A stretch of 64,000 bases of DNA from Strigops habroptila (lineage: Eukaryota; Chordata; Aves; Psittaciformes; Psittacidae): assembly GCF_004027225.2 (NCBI RefSeq), contig NC_044284.2, positions 39,480,420-39,544,419 on the forward strand, given 5' to 3'. The notes under the pieces are model-generated. The model worked only from the letters and a program-made list of their open reading frames with translations, did no database searches and had not been told where the DNA came from. Made by a program: the position numbers and the translations under genes. This document shows positions 12,601 to 21,113 of the stretch, in pieces (within the stretch, counting starts at the first letter, position 1; the number at the start of each line of letters is the position of its first letter).

Positions 12601-15600
12601 CCAGTACTAGAGTGTTTAAGCTCAAAGACCTTTATCTCAGATGAGTTCCTCAGTGCCACTGAGGAGAGCAGGCACAGCTGAAAGAAAAGCTGGCAAAGAC
12701 AGGCAGAAGAAAAACACCCTGAGGGAAAAAGCAGTTTCTGCAGGGGTGCAGAGCCTGCTGATGAAATGCTCCAAACTACCCCCAGCTCAGGTCACCTCTG
12801 ACAGCACAGGGAGGTGGAGGAAATCCAAAAGCAAGCAGAAACCTGCAGCCTGGATGCAGACAGCGCGTTGTACTTGACACATGCGGAGGCTCCTCCTTCC
12901 AGCACTCCTGGCAGAGATTAGCCCGAGGATACAAGTCCCTGTCCTCTGCATCTGTGATTGCAGAGACCAGGCGCAGGCTCCTGCGCTCATCGCCCAAGCA
13001 CGCACCCCGGGCACTGCCGCGCCCTCACACACACCCATGAACACCCACATACCAGAGGAAGGCACTCAGCCAAGCATGCTGCCAAGAACAGGAATGACCT
13101 CATGTGCCAGCAAACACGGAGAGAGATTTTCCCAGCTCCGGCAAACACCGCTCTTTCCTTGCAGCCTGGCTGCCAGGAGACCAGGAGAAGGTCTTCTGCT
13201 ATCCCAGCCTGCTGGGAGGGGACCTGTGGGTGCAGAAGTCCTGCCTTGTAGGGTATGAGAAAGCATCTAGAGGCTCAGGGGACACCACCACTGACCAGAC
13301 AATATGAACATCCCACCAAGAGCAGCAGTGCAGGACTTTCTCGAGGCATCTGTGCTCACTTTCACAGCTGGACTGATTGGGGTCGATCCCAGCCCCATCC
13401 CCCCTCACTACAGCTAGTTGGAAGGGACACATAATCATTGAGTTAAACCCCACCCATACATCACCCTACATCTACGTAATCTGGAGGATTTACTGGGTTG
13501 CTAAATTACAGGCATGAGCACCATTCCCCCAGGGAACAAAAACCTTTTTTCAGGTATTGCTCTAAGGCTGCAGCACGTTAACAGTCAGCTCTCCAGCCCT
13601 GGCACGGATTCAGGTATCGCCAATAAGAAGCCATTCAAGATGCTGTTGCAGATTAGTGCCACCACCTCACCGGTGTATCTGTTCCTGTTGCTGGTCTTCT
13701 GGAAACCTGAGAGCTCAGGCAGGTTAATCTTTGCCAAGAATGAGGCACTGAAGTTGCTAACGAGTTGGAGCATGCAGGAGCTGCTGGAAGATGAGGACCA
13801 ACTGAGGACAGGATCATTTTTGTGTCCAGGTGCCCTGAGGCTGTGCCCTTAGATCATCCATTTCTCAAACAGCTGTGGAGAAGAACAGGCTTCACAGAGG
13901 AGAAGCTTCACAGCTGGGTGTCTTTAGTGCTGTGTTAGGATGAAGGAGACCCATGGCATGCATCCAGCAGTACATCGCTCCCTCAGCTCCCACCCAGCTA
14001 AATGAAGCATGAAAAATGCTTGTTTGCTGTGTAGAGACGAATTCCCACATCAGAAAGACTTGGAGAAGGAGACAGACAGCTCTGCACCTCTGAAATTGTC
14101 TTCTTAAATTCACAAAACCAGAAAATTAGGTTGGCCCTGTGTCTGCAAGGAGCAGAACCCAGAGCCCTGTGCATATGTGTCGGTCTACAAAGACTACTCT
14201 TTTCATCAAGAAAACAGAGCTTTGCACACAGCAAAGCCTCCACAACAACACAAACCATTCCCTGCTCCATGCTTTGGGTCAGTGACCCAGAAGGCTGTCC
14301 CATCCATTACCCTACGTTCTGGGTTTCCCCACTGCCCAACTCCACAGCCTTCTCACTGTAGGAAGAACTGCCTGGGGCTCCATCAGCATCAGCAGGGAGA
14401 CCCCACACACCAGGAGCCAAAAGCTGCCATTTGGTGTCTCCTTTCCAACACACCAAGTCACATACCTCATCGGCACATCTGACCTCCACACCCCAACTCT
14501 TCCCTGAACCCTGGGACACTCCTTCAGCCATCACGTGCAGGCACATCACCAAGGCAAAACGCACATTTGCTTCGGCAAGGCTCTGCACAGGTTCAGAGTA
14601 CAAGTGCCCTGACCTCTGCCACTCGACCAGATCATACATGAACCCAATTTGATTCAAGCACTTCACTTGCAAGCAAAACAGGATTACGTATGCTAATTAC
14701 AAGAACACTTCTAGCACCAGGACCAAGGAGTAACAGCACGGGCGACTAATTTACACCCCCAAACAAACTCAGAAAGTCTGCTGCAGCATAAATGCATGGC
14801 CAGTTATTGGCTGTCCCTTTTACATACTTGTAGAAATAGGTTCAAGAGTCCATGGAAAAGCAGCAACCTACATGCTGCCAGGAAGGAGAGGGGAGGAAAA
14901 AGCAACATCAGTATTTTAAAACTTGCATGCAATTAAGGCTGCTGTAATAATTATCCAAGCGACATGTAAAGTCAATCAGGTCTTTAAAAAAACCACACAC
15001 ACCCCCTAAAAAAACCACCCCAAAACCAAAACAGCTATAACAAACCACCAAAAGAAAACAGAAAACACCCAGTCCCACCGCAAAAGAAAACAAACCAAAA
15101 AAACCCACAAAAAAACAGAACAAAAAACAACAAAGCCCCCACTTATTCACCACTTTTTCTCCCTATCACATTGCACTTAAAACTGATAAAAGACCAACTT
15201 CACGCCAGTGAGTTTCAGAACATCAGTACTGCAAACAAACAAAAAAAATTGAAGTATCTCAGTAGTGACAAAATACGCATGAAAACAATTTTGACCAAAC
15301 ATACCCATCTCCACACTACGCACCAATACAACTGAAACCCTGATATTGAAGTACCACTGGGCTGGACGCACTTAAACATCCCTGCGCTGCACTCTCCACT
15401 ACAACTGCAAGTGCAAGAGGATTCTCTGCATATTTAAAGCTCGCCATCGGTCTTGTGTTCCACGGGAGACTCCCGCTTCCCACAGTGGGTAGCAGGGCCG
15501 CGGGCAGCTTGTGAGCCCCACAGACTCACACAAAATACAAACACCACATATATTGCTACAGCAAACAGGATGCTGGATGCCACCAGCTCTTCCTCAGGCT

Positions 15601-16076
15601 TAGGGAAGGTTTTGGCTACAGCAGCAGCAGGCAGATCAGCCACCCGCTCTCTGGGTGATGCTCAAGCTCCCACCCAAATCCCACCCAAGTAGCAAGGCTT
15701 TATACAGAAAACAATAAAGTAATTGCATGTAAATAAGTTCTTTAAAGGGGATGTCAGTAAGAAAATAAACTCTAAATGCTCATGGGATATTTAACCCTGG
15801 AGGGAACGTAAGGAAAAGCACCTACTAAAAGATCCAATTTTAATCGCAAAGGTGGGAGGGAAGAGCACCCTAGCAGGGTGCTGCAGCACCCAGACGGCTC
15901 CCAGTTGCCGGCACTGGGGCAGGGCTGCGAGCAGAGCCGCTGGCGGGACCCCACGTCAGCGTGAAAACAGGAACCGTCGACCCTTCCGAAGCCTCACCTT
16001 CTCTGTTGGTGCCCAGGGCCGCGGGCAGGACAGACGCCAAGAGGCAGCAGAGGGGCAGGCGCCAGCACCCAGCCAT
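524..16076 (-). CDS. LAMC2: LAMC2, laminin subunit gamma-2 (gene span, exons 1-18; 3' end outside window)
   Basis: Eighteen exons join in frame into 901 codons without a stop. Domain order is signal peptide (about 1-22), LE modules (27-212), L4 globule (about 212-370), further LE modules ending in a truncated one (about 370-605), then coiled coil from about 606. The absence of an N-terminal LN domain separates gamma-2 from gamma-1 and gamma-3. The family role is the gamma chain of laminin-332, which anchors epithelia through integrins and hemidesmosomes. Every splice site is GT-AG and each exon phase matches the next. Human gamma-2 is about 1,193 residues, so about 290 coiled-coil residues should lie beyond base 1. 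The tandem same-strand neighbour is LAMC1. Identification rests on my recall of the human proteins; no alignment was run. Confidence 0.95.
904..1048 (-). CDS. LAMC2: LAMC2 exon 17: coiled coil
   Basis: Residues 803-851: [29 protein letters not shown], then G-S-F-E at the donor GTGAGG. It aligns with human E-A-D-R-S-Y-Q-H-S-L-R-L-L-D-S-V-S-R-L. The 145 bp equal LAMC1 exon 22. Confidence 0.92.
1831..1968 (-). CDS. LAMC2: LAMC2 exon 16: coiled coil
   Basis: Residues 757-803. It is Ala/Gln/Glu-rich ([24 protein letters not shown]), ending L-Q-G-L-R-G-K. The 138 bp equal LAMC1 exon 21. Donor GTGAGT. It aligns with human Q-A-L-S-L-V-R-K-A-L and following residues. Confidence 0.9.
2444..2523 (-). 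CDS. LAMC2: LAMC2 exon 15: coiled coil
   Basis: Residues 731-757: [11 protein letters not shown], then [12 protein letters not shown]. The second half matches human S-L-A-Q-E-A-T-R-L-A-E. At 80 bp it equals LAMC1 exon 20. Donor GTGAGT. Confidence 0.9.
2800..3005 (-). CDS. LAMC2: LAMC2 exon 14: coiled coil
   Basis: Residues 662-730, including [14 protein letters not shown] and [12 protein letters not shown], matching human R-L-D-D-L-K-M-T-V-E-R-V-R and L-G-S-Q-Y-Q-N-R-V-R-D-T. The 206 bp equal LAMC1 exon 19. Donor is GTAAGA. Confidence 0.92.
3128..3281 (-). CDS. LAMC2: LAMC2 exon 13: coiled coil
   Basis: Residues 611-662, starting [12 protein letters not shown] and including [12 protein letters not shown]. 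It shows heptad spacing of Leu and Met typical of domain II/I, which winds with alpha-3 and beta-3 chains. Human gamma-2 has M-D-Q-F-M-Q-Q-L and E-L-E-G-R-M-Q-Q-A-E at the same place. Confidence 0.92.
3606..3742 (-). CDS. LAMC2: LAMC2 exon 12: truncated last LE module, start of coiled coil
   Basis: Residues 565-610: [27 protein letters not shown], then [11 protein letters not shown]. The C-P-A-C-Y motif marks the junction to the coiled coil in gamma chains. This single exon replaces three LE-coding exons (15-17) of LAMC1, as in other gamma-2 genes. Confidence 0.93.
3981..4214 (-). CDS. LAMC2: LAMC2 exon 11: nidogen-loop LE module, converted by LAMC1
   Basis: Residues 487-565, running from [12 protein letters not shown] to D-K-C-R-G. 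The 5' part is gamma-2-like. The 3' 136 bases (3981-4116) match LAMC1 exon 14 at all but one position (4090), and the protein from [12 protein letters not shown] to the exon end is identical to gamma-1 here. The loop reads N-V-E-P-N-A-V. Length is 234 bp against 246 in LAMC1. Splice sites are canonical. Confidence 0.95.
4740..4919 (-). CDS. LAMC2: LAMC2 exon 10: LE module with the gamma-2 processing site
   Basis: Residues 427-487. The start reads E-C-Y-S-G-D-E-N, the sequence where BMP-1/tolloid-type proteases cut mammalian gamma-2 between Gly and Asp. The rest is cysteine-rich ([23 protein letters not shown]). The 180 bp compare with 189 for LAMC1 exon 13. Confidence 0.93.
5438..5515 (-). 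mobile_element. CR1 3' tail fragment in LAMC2 intron 9
   Basis: AGAATCACAGAGTCATAAAA followed by TTTGGGTTAGAAGGGATC and a region close to the end of CR1 elements on the minus strand. It may extend to about 5680, where the sequence no longer reads as CR1. It lies in intron 9 (4920-5786), which otherwise shows nothing. Confidence 0.75.
5787..6005 (-). CDS. LAMC2: LAMC2 exon 9: end of L4 and following LE module
   Basis: Residues 354-427. It starts [12 protein letters not shown], closing L4, then [19 protein letters not shown] and [17 protein letters not shown]. At 219 bp it is one codon shorter than LAMC1 exon 12. Frame and splice sites are intact. Confidence 0.93.
6273..6385 (-). CDS. LAMC2: LAMC2 exon 8: L4 domain part 3
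   Basis: Residues 316-354. It contains [12 protein letters not shown] and [13 protein letters not shown], ending G-E-Y-S. The N-L-T is a likely N-glycosylation site. The 113 bp equal LAMC1 exon 11, and the donor GTAAGT is perfect. Confidence 0.93.
6740..6929 (-). CDS. LAMC2: LAMC2 exon 7: L4 domain part 2
   Basis: Residues 253-316. It begins [13 protein letters not shown], a strongly conserved L4 motif, followed by D-Y-R-L-D-R-G-G-R and V-L-E-G-D-G-L-R-I, ending T-Y-T-F-R. The 190 bp match LAMC1 exon 10. Donor is GTAAAG. Confidence 0.93.
7058..7180 (-). CDS. LAMC2: LAMC2 exon 6: L4 domain part 1
   Basis: Residues 212-253 of the L4 (domain IV) globule. It reads G-A-E-G-W-R, then L-Q-W-S-P-R-H-Q-D and T-Y-F-M-A-P, aligned with human D-G-W-K, L-Q-W-S-Q-R-H-Q-D and V-Y-F-V-A-P. 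The length of 123 bp equals LAMC1 exon 9. The correct frame is not the longest open frame here; phase and family match decide it. Confidence 0.9.
7574..7710 (-). CDS. LAMC2: LAMC2 exon 5: LE module into L4
   Basis: Residues 166-212. It completes an LE module ([19 protein letters not shown]) and starts the L4 globular domain (I-T-S-T-F-Q-Q). The 137 bp match LAMC1 exon 8 exactly. C-F-C-Y-G-H-S-A agrees with human gamma-2. Confidence 0.93.
7921..8019 (-). CDS. LAMC2: LAMC2 exon 4: LE module
   Basis: Residues 133-166, containing [12 protein letters not shown] and G-R-C-V-C-K, then T-T-G-E-R-C-E-R at the 3' end. The 99-bp length equals LAMC1 exon 7. Enters and leaves in phase 2, with the Arg codon split across the junction. 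Confidence 0.92.
8020..8953 (-). other. LAMC2: LAMC2 intron 3
   Basis: 0.9-kb intron between two LE exons. I see nothing beyond ordinary intron sequence. Confidence 0.6.
8954..9083 (-). CDS. LAMC2: LAMC2 exon 3: LE module (unusually gamma-1-like)
   Basis: Residues 90-133, an LE module with the [11 protein letters not shown] signature. Several residues (V-M-G, C-Q-P-G-F, S-L-S-E-A-G-C) match gamma-1 rather than the human gamma-2 that I recall (V-T-G, C-L-P-G-F, M-L-T-D-A-G-C). The donor GTAAGT at 8948-8953 is perfect. It is the counterpart of LAMC1 exon 6. Confidence 0.92.
9084..11562 (-). other. LAMC2: LAMC2 intron 2
   Basis: 2.5-kb intron. Its central part is an old CR1 fragment (about 10285-11215); the rest holds nothing I can name. 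Confidence 0.75.
10285..11215 (+). mobile_element. CR1 LINE fragment, degraded, in LAMC2 intron 2
   Basis: Plus-strand translations show pieces of a CR1 reverse transcriptase C-terminal half: [37 protein letters not shown]. These are spread over different frames with frameshifts. About 10815-10925 does not look like CR1 and may be a later insertion. The 3' part resembles the CR1 tail, ending near a decayed ATTCTGTGAATATGATT. The 5' end is truncated and its position approximate. Confidence 0.85.
11563..11751 (-). CDS. LAMC2: LAMC2 exon 2: first LE module
   Basis: Encodes residues 27-90, starting V-C-D-C-N-G and running through a cysteine-rich laminin EGF-like (LE) module that ends P-C-R-C-H-P-H-G. 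It directly follows the signal peptide, so there is no LN domain, the hallmark of gamma-2. Acceptor and donor (GTACGT) are canonical. At 189 bp it equals LAMC1 exon 5, which encodes the matching LE module. Confidence 0.92.
11752..15997 (-). other. LAMC2: LAMC2 intron 1
   Basis: 4.2-kb first intron. No further exon or element was recognised. A stretch at about 14985-15140 is A/C-rich low-complexity sequence. Open frames inside it lack family resemblance and conserved splice context, so I read none as genes. Confidence 0.75.
15998..16076 (-). CDS. LAMC2: LAMC2 exon 1: start codon and signal peptide
   Basis: The ATG at 16076 opens a classic signal peptide: a short basic start (M-A-G-C-W-R), a Leu/Cys/Ala-rich core, and a likely cleavage after A-A-L-G near residue 22. 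The donor GTGAGG follows 26 codons plus one base, the phase needed by exon 2. It sits at the edge of a CpG-rich region. This ATG was chosen because the peptide it starts is a plausible secretion signal and the phase fits. Confidence 0.9.
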
Positions 16077-16160
16077 TTCTCGCGCTGGGGAGCACGGGGC
16101 GCCCGCTGCAGCAGGCGATGGCAGGGCTCGCGCCGGCTGCCTACGGCGTTTTTCGCGTGG

Positions 16161-16226
16161 TTTTTATCGGCTGTTCCACCTGAGTCACTCCCAACAGGAA
16201 GAGCGCGTGTGCCGTGGGCTGACTCA
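16161..16226 (-). promoter_or_regulatory. LAMC2: Putative LAMC2 core promoter: TATA-like box and two AP-1 sites
   Basis: Read on the minus strand, a TATA-like ATAAAAA lies at 16161-16167, about 85 bases before the LAMC2 ATG. Two perfect palindromic AP-1 sites (TGAGTCA/TGACTCA) lie at 16181-16187 and 16220-16226. AP-1 control of mammalian LAMC2 is established knowledge; use of these sites here is inference. A transcription start near 16130-16137 would fit the spacing. Confidence 0.55.
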
Positions 16227-18959
16227 CCCCGGCCCGAGAGCCCAGCCCAGGCGGCGCGGGCACGCGCCCGCCCCGCGCCATCGAGAGGGGCACCGACAGG
16301 ACCTCCTGCCCGCACCTTCCATGGCGGGGTTAGCTCCCAGGGAAAGATAAACTGCAGCCCCTGCAGACACCCCTCCCGCCCGTCCCGCTCCCCCAGCTCC
16401 ATCCGGCCCACTGCCGCTGCCTCCACGGGCAGGGCACCGGAGCTGGCTGCGGAGAGCTGGGCTGCCCGGGCATGCAGGCAGGGCGCTAACTGAAACGTGA
16501 TGAGCTCATGGGAAGCCTGGGGAGGGTGGACGGGGACTGCCTGCTCGCCAGGTCCAGCCAGCCAACCTCCACGAGCATGGCTCAAAACTAGCCAGAAGAG
16601 GTGACTAGAAGGACCCAGAGCCAAGGGCTGCTGGGGGTGCAAAAAGACCCCAAGGACAGCTTGGATATGTACTCAGAAGGCAGATCTATTGGGATTTACC
16701 AGGCAAGCATCAAGTTCAGGAAATCCCCAGATTGGAGGGTGGAGGCCCAGAATCATCATGTTTGTCTGCTTTTACTCCCTTACTTACTGCCAGGGGACAC
16801 CTACTGTCACAAGTGACCGCAAGTGGTCCATGAGCACCTTTAGACAGAATGCAGGCATCTAACAAATTTGCCCCCCCCTCCCATCTAAGACAAGTTGCCT
16901 TTCAGGTCACTTTCTGCGCTAGGGTCTGAAACTCAACACAATGATGCTGACACTCTGCTCCTTTCAGAGCTAACAAACCTAGAGTGATTAACATTTAGGT
17001 CCTCATCTTTGTCTCTGACGCTGCTCAACAGCCTCCAGACAGTCGTGCACCTGGAACTGACTCAGAGGGCTTTCCTCCACAGTTCTTGGTGATCTCATGG
17101 GTGCAGCCAGACCAAATTCACCGTATCTCCACAAAGCTTACCTGCCTCCACTGACTGAGTCAACACTCTTCTATAAACAGGCTGTTTCCTTTTAATTTCA
17201 CACACTGGATCTTATTATGGTTCACAACAGCAAAGCCAGCTTTATGAACATGCTGGTGGCATGCTGGGGTTTGGCACCCAAGGTTGTCATATCTGATTTT
17301 TTTTCCTTTTTAAGAAGTGAGACAAAACCACTTTCAGTGTTCACACCGATTTGGCAGTTCTTAGTGTCTGCATATTCCTCTAGAGATACACACTTAATTC
17401 CTTCTGCTCTAAAGTACATCATTTGCCCCAAACACTTCTGCTACGTCCTTCCTACCCACTGACACCCCTCTGCTCAGGAAACTCATCTCCTTCAGCAGCA
17501 CTGTCAGTACAGCAATTCCCTTGGACCTTGTCCAGTCCAAGTCCTTAGCTGATTTCTTGCTTGGAAGACCAGCTCTGACCATCAGGAAAGTTATTGTGTA
17601 TTATCCTTTCTATTTCACTGTTACCACCCTACCTCTTACTTCACTTGTGCAAACAAGGAACTCAACCCAGCTCTCTCACTAGTCATTTTTGCATATTTAC
17701 TTAAGTTACTCTTAGCTTGTCATCCCTCCGCTATTCTTCAAGATCACCTCTGAAAACCACATGAATGCATGTTATGAGACTACCAAAAAAGTATTTTCTG
17801 GAGCCCTGATTTTCAAAACACACCAGATCTGTAACAAACAGGTGCCCACCGCCCTCCACAGAGAAAATGTTGCCTATCGCAACCCATCACTTCAGCAGCA
17901 CCATTTAGAAAAGATGTTGTATAAACACAGTTAACAGAAATCTTATCTTTTAGAGCGAGCAGAAGCATAAGCAATGAGAGGCATGAAGAGTAGTGGCGCT
18001 CATCAGACACTGCAATGAATCAGTATTTCTTCACTAGAGAACCCAGGTCTTTAATTTGCCACACAAAAAGAGTCCTTCTGAAGATGCCCTATTCTCACTC
18101 TTCATAACAGAACTAAGCAAGCTGCTACTGCAAGGAGACCACCACAGTGGCTAGCAAGTTTATCAGTCCTTGAGGACATGTCCATGGCAGAATTAATCAC
18201 TCCAAAGATAGTCTGAATCCTGAACCTGAATTTCGCTGATGGTCGCCAATGGTAAGTGATAGATGTGTGAAAGCCTCAAAGCAATATGGCTTTTATTGAT
18301 ATAACTAAGGGAGAAAACCCATTTTAGTGGCTCATGACAGATAAACAAGCCTAGGATGTCATACATATCCTTGCAGCCCCATTCATCCCTGGCACCTCCA
18401 AGCCTCCCTCTGCAAGCGATCTCATGAGCTGCAACATCCTCCTGTCCCTCCAGTCCTGGACTGCTTCTGCAGGCAGCCTTGCTTCTCCTTCAGGGTTTGT
18501 TGAGTGGCTTATCTGAAGCTATTCTCTATTTTGCTTGCCCGCTGTTCTTGCCACCATGTGCATGCACCCGCTTACTGCCAGCCTCTTTGAGCCTGAGGAG
18601 TTTCTCCTCCAGTCTGGCAGCAGTCGTTTGTCCTGCCACCCGTGACTTCCCTGCCATAGAAAATCAGGGTGCTGCCACACCAATATCACCAGACACACAG
18701 CACAGCAATAAAGCCTGGACATCAGTCCCCCCTCTGCCAGTTTGGTGTCCTGGGCTTCTCAAAGCAGGCTGCGGGCCAGCACGTAAAGCCACCTTCCCTA
18801 TGTCTGCATGGAGGTGTCACCTTGATACAGTGCTATTCCCAGACCGACAATCTGTTTTATAACCCAGGATTTAAAACACAGTGATAGTATCAGTTGATCA
18901 TTTGGAAAAAAAAAAAAAGCACATACCTCCTGCTTGCTCAGGAACATATGGGCTTCCCT

Positions 18960-19544
18960 CTGGCACATTTTGGGTTTATGGCTGGTTTTGGTGGGTCTAG
19001 AGGCAGTTAGACAGCTGGGGGCAGCCCTTGCTCAGAGGTGGCCAACTTCTCCTGGGAACAACGCTGATAACACACTGATGTTTTTAGTTGTTGCTAAGTA
19101 ATGTTTACTCCAATCAAGGACTTTCTCAGTCTCATGCTCTTCCAGGGAGGAGGGGAAGCCGGGAGGAAGCAGAGACAGGACACCTGGCCCAAACTAGCCA
19201 AAGGGGTATTCCATACCACAGCACATCATGCCCAGTATATAAAACTGGAGGGAGTTACCCAGAAGGCCCAGATCGATGCTCGGGTTGGGCTGGGTATCGG
19301 TCGGCGGGTGGTGAGCAATTGTATTCTCTCCCCTTGTTATTTCTCTTATCGTTATTATCATTGGTGGTAGCAGTAGTGGTTTTGTACTGTACCTTAGTTA
19401 CTGGACTGCTCTTATCTCAACCCATGGGAGTTACATTCTTTTGATTCTCCTCCCCATCCCTCCGGGAGCGGGGGGAGGAAGAAGGGGGGGAGTGAGTGAG
19501 CAGCTGCGTGGTTCTGAGTTACTGGCTGGGCTTAAACCACAACA
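18960..19544 (+). mobile_element. LTR of an endogenous retrovirus (old copy)
   Basis: A plus-strand LTR-like block: a TATA box (TATATAAAA) near 19236, a polypyrimidine/GC-rich 3' part, and an end at CCACAACA (19537-19544), a few bases before a lysine-tRNA primer-binding site. This order (U3, TATA, R/U5, CA end, PBS) is diagnostic of a 5' LTR. The 5' edge is unclear, so 18960 is approximate. No gag, pol or env coding follows; this is a remnant. Confidence 0.7.
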
Positions 19545-19552
19545 GTTCTTTG

Positions 19553-19612
19553 TGGCGCCCAATGTGGGGCTCGAACCATGAGCCTGAGATTAAAAGTCTC
19601 ATGCTCTAGTGA
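19553..19612 (+). other. Primer-binding site with extended tRNA-Lys complementarity
   Basis: Bases 19553-19570 match the tRNA-Lys(1,2)-type retroviral primer site with one mismatch. Complementarity to tRNA-Lys continues through the T arm, variable loop and anticodon arm and fades in the D arm near 19609. The first three bases (TGG) are the complement of the tRNA CCA end, which genomic tRNA genes do not encode, so this is not an inverted tRNA gene. The triplet at the anticodon position corresponds to UUU. Confidence 0.7.
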
Positions 19613-19840
19613 AAGGAATAAAGTGTCTGCCAGGGACACTGGAGCAGAGATCATCCAGGCATGGGCAGAGGCAGGCAGGGAGCAGGCAGGCAGTGGGACA
19701 TGGGGGAGCACTGCTGTGCCTGGGTCACAGCAGCAGTGGTGGTGAGCAAGCAGGGCAGGGCAGCAGTGGCAGCACAGCAAGGAAGTGCTGTCATGTCTGG
19801 CCTTGCCTCGCCTGTGCCCTGCCTGTACCAGCAAGGGGAT

Positions 19841-19860
19841 GAGACAGACAGACAGACAGA
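19841..19860. repeat. (GACA)n microsatellite
   Basis: Short run of about five GACA units downstream of the LTR remnant, within GC-rich sequence of unknown origin (19640-19870). Confidence 0.7.
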
Positions 19861-20228
19861 GATGAGGGAAGAAGGCACTGCTGTCCCACCTCTCTGCTGG
19901 TTTTCACTGGGGACCTCCATGGGATTTTGTTTTTACATGGCATTGCTGATGTTTCTCAGATGGGGACACACTGAAGGTACTGGTCCAGCAGTTAACTATA
20001 AAGATTAACCAGAATGTGGTCTAAGACACCACAGCTGTAGATGGGGAGCACAGGACACTGCCAGCTCAGTATGACAGCTATATGTCCTCTTCTCTTTCCT
20101 CAGATCCACACAGATACACTAGAGCTGCCTCCTCCAGGCTGTTGCTCCCAGCACCACTCAACTGCTTTCAGCCCAGCTGAAACATCAGATGGGTTTTAAC
20201 AGCCAGGATCTGCTCAACAGCAGTGTTG

Positions 20229-20300
20229 GCAAAAAAAAAAAAAAAAACCAAAACCACAAAAAAACCAAAACAAAACCAACCCCCCCAAAACAACCAGAAA
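20229..20300. repeat. A/C-rich low-complexity tract
   Basis: An A run of about 18 followed by CAAAA-type repeats and a C run. It lies downstream of LAMC1 and could be a decayed retroposon tail, but no element was recognised next to it. Confidence 0.6.
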
Positions 20301-21107
20301 AGGTATTTTAGAAAACAAATGCATTAGTGGCAATTACAGTTGAAGAACAAAGAACAAAAAGCTGAAGCTAGAAAAACTGAAATGTAAGAAATAATGAACT
20401 TGCCAATTGACACGGGATTAGGTCTGATGCAAGTTAGTGAGATTAATGTGCATTTTCTTCTGCTGAGAAAAATAAAAGGAATCCTGTGTGCAGCTGTAAG
20501 AAAGGTGTGACTGCAGAACTGCCTAGTCTGTTATCACAGTCATCTGTTCTGACATTAAAAACTTGCTTAACTCGGGAATAAAATTTATCCCGACCTCTGG
20601 CAGACAGGACCCATGGAACAACACTCAGTACCCCGACTTATGGTAGTTCCCAGTAGAGAAACTTCAGCTTCTTTATTTAGGGCTATTATTTTAATTCCCA
20701 GGAGCCCCATCCTTTTCCATGTGTTCAGCTGAAAGTAGAAAGGATTTTACCCTTATGTTGTGAAGAAACACTCCCCGCTTCCCCAGGGCTTTCCAGGACA
20801 GTGCAGCTCCAACAGCATCAGCACCAACATCATCTTATTTTTTTTTTAAGGCCTGGAAAACCAGCAGCATAAAATTCATTGTAGCTATGGCAATACAGCA
20901 GTGGACATGGGGAGAAATCACTATCACTGTGGCCATCTGCAGACCACCATATGAATTTCTGAAGTACTTTTCCTTTTCTCCCACCCCAATCCAGCTCATC
21001 TAATTAGGCAAATCTTACAATTGTGACACATCCCCATCAACATCAGCCCCCCAAAAAAGCAATGCTCAAAAGAATGCCAAGGTATAAGGGGTTACAAATA
21101 TTCAGAC

Positions 21108-21113
21108 TTTATT
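21108..21113 (-). promoter_or_regulatory. LAMC1: LAMC1 polyadenylation signal (AATAAA)
   Basis: TTTATT on the plus strand is AATAAA on the minus strand, about 2.75 kb after the LAMC1 stop codon. Cleavage would fall near 21085-21098. Another AATAAA-like hexamer lies in the AT-rich block near 21400-21420 and could give a shorter transcript. Confidence 0.55.

Larger units (their letters stand above)
15880..16480. promoter_or_regulatory. LAMC2: CpG-rich region over the LAMC2 promoter and exon 1
   Basis: CpG dinucleotides and GC content are far denser here than in flanking DNA (for example around 16080-16290), surrounding the LAMC2 start. It fits a promoter CpG island. Long open frames on both strands here are a side effect of the low stop-codon density of GC-rich DNA. 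Confidence 0.6.
16480..21085. other. Intergenic region between LAMC1 3' end and LAMC2 promoter
   Basis: About 4.6 kb between the LAMC2 promoter and the LAMC1 polyadenylation site. It holds an LTR element with primer site (about 18960-19612) and low-complexity A/C-rich tracts (18904-18918, 20229-20300). No gene is recognised. It is the natural place for LAMC2 upstream enhancers, but I cannot point to one. Confidence 0.6.

Noticed and set aside
12776-13065. Cys-containing minus-strand open frames in LAMC2 intron 1 resembling an extra LE module
   Set aside because: Cysteine spacing does not fit an LE module, the phase does not fit exons 1 and 2, and human gamma-2 has no such exon.
15852-16493. 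Long plus-strand open frame (213 codons) over the LAMC2 promoter
   Set aside because: GC-rich CpG-island sequence with few chance stops; composition is Arg/Pro/Ala noise and it overlaps the LAMC2 start on the other strand.
19553-19625. Antisense tRNA-Lys gene
   Set aside because: The CCA end is encoded, the D arm and 5' acceptor strand are missing, and it sits at the fixed distance after an LTR end; it is a primer-binding site, not a tRNA gene.
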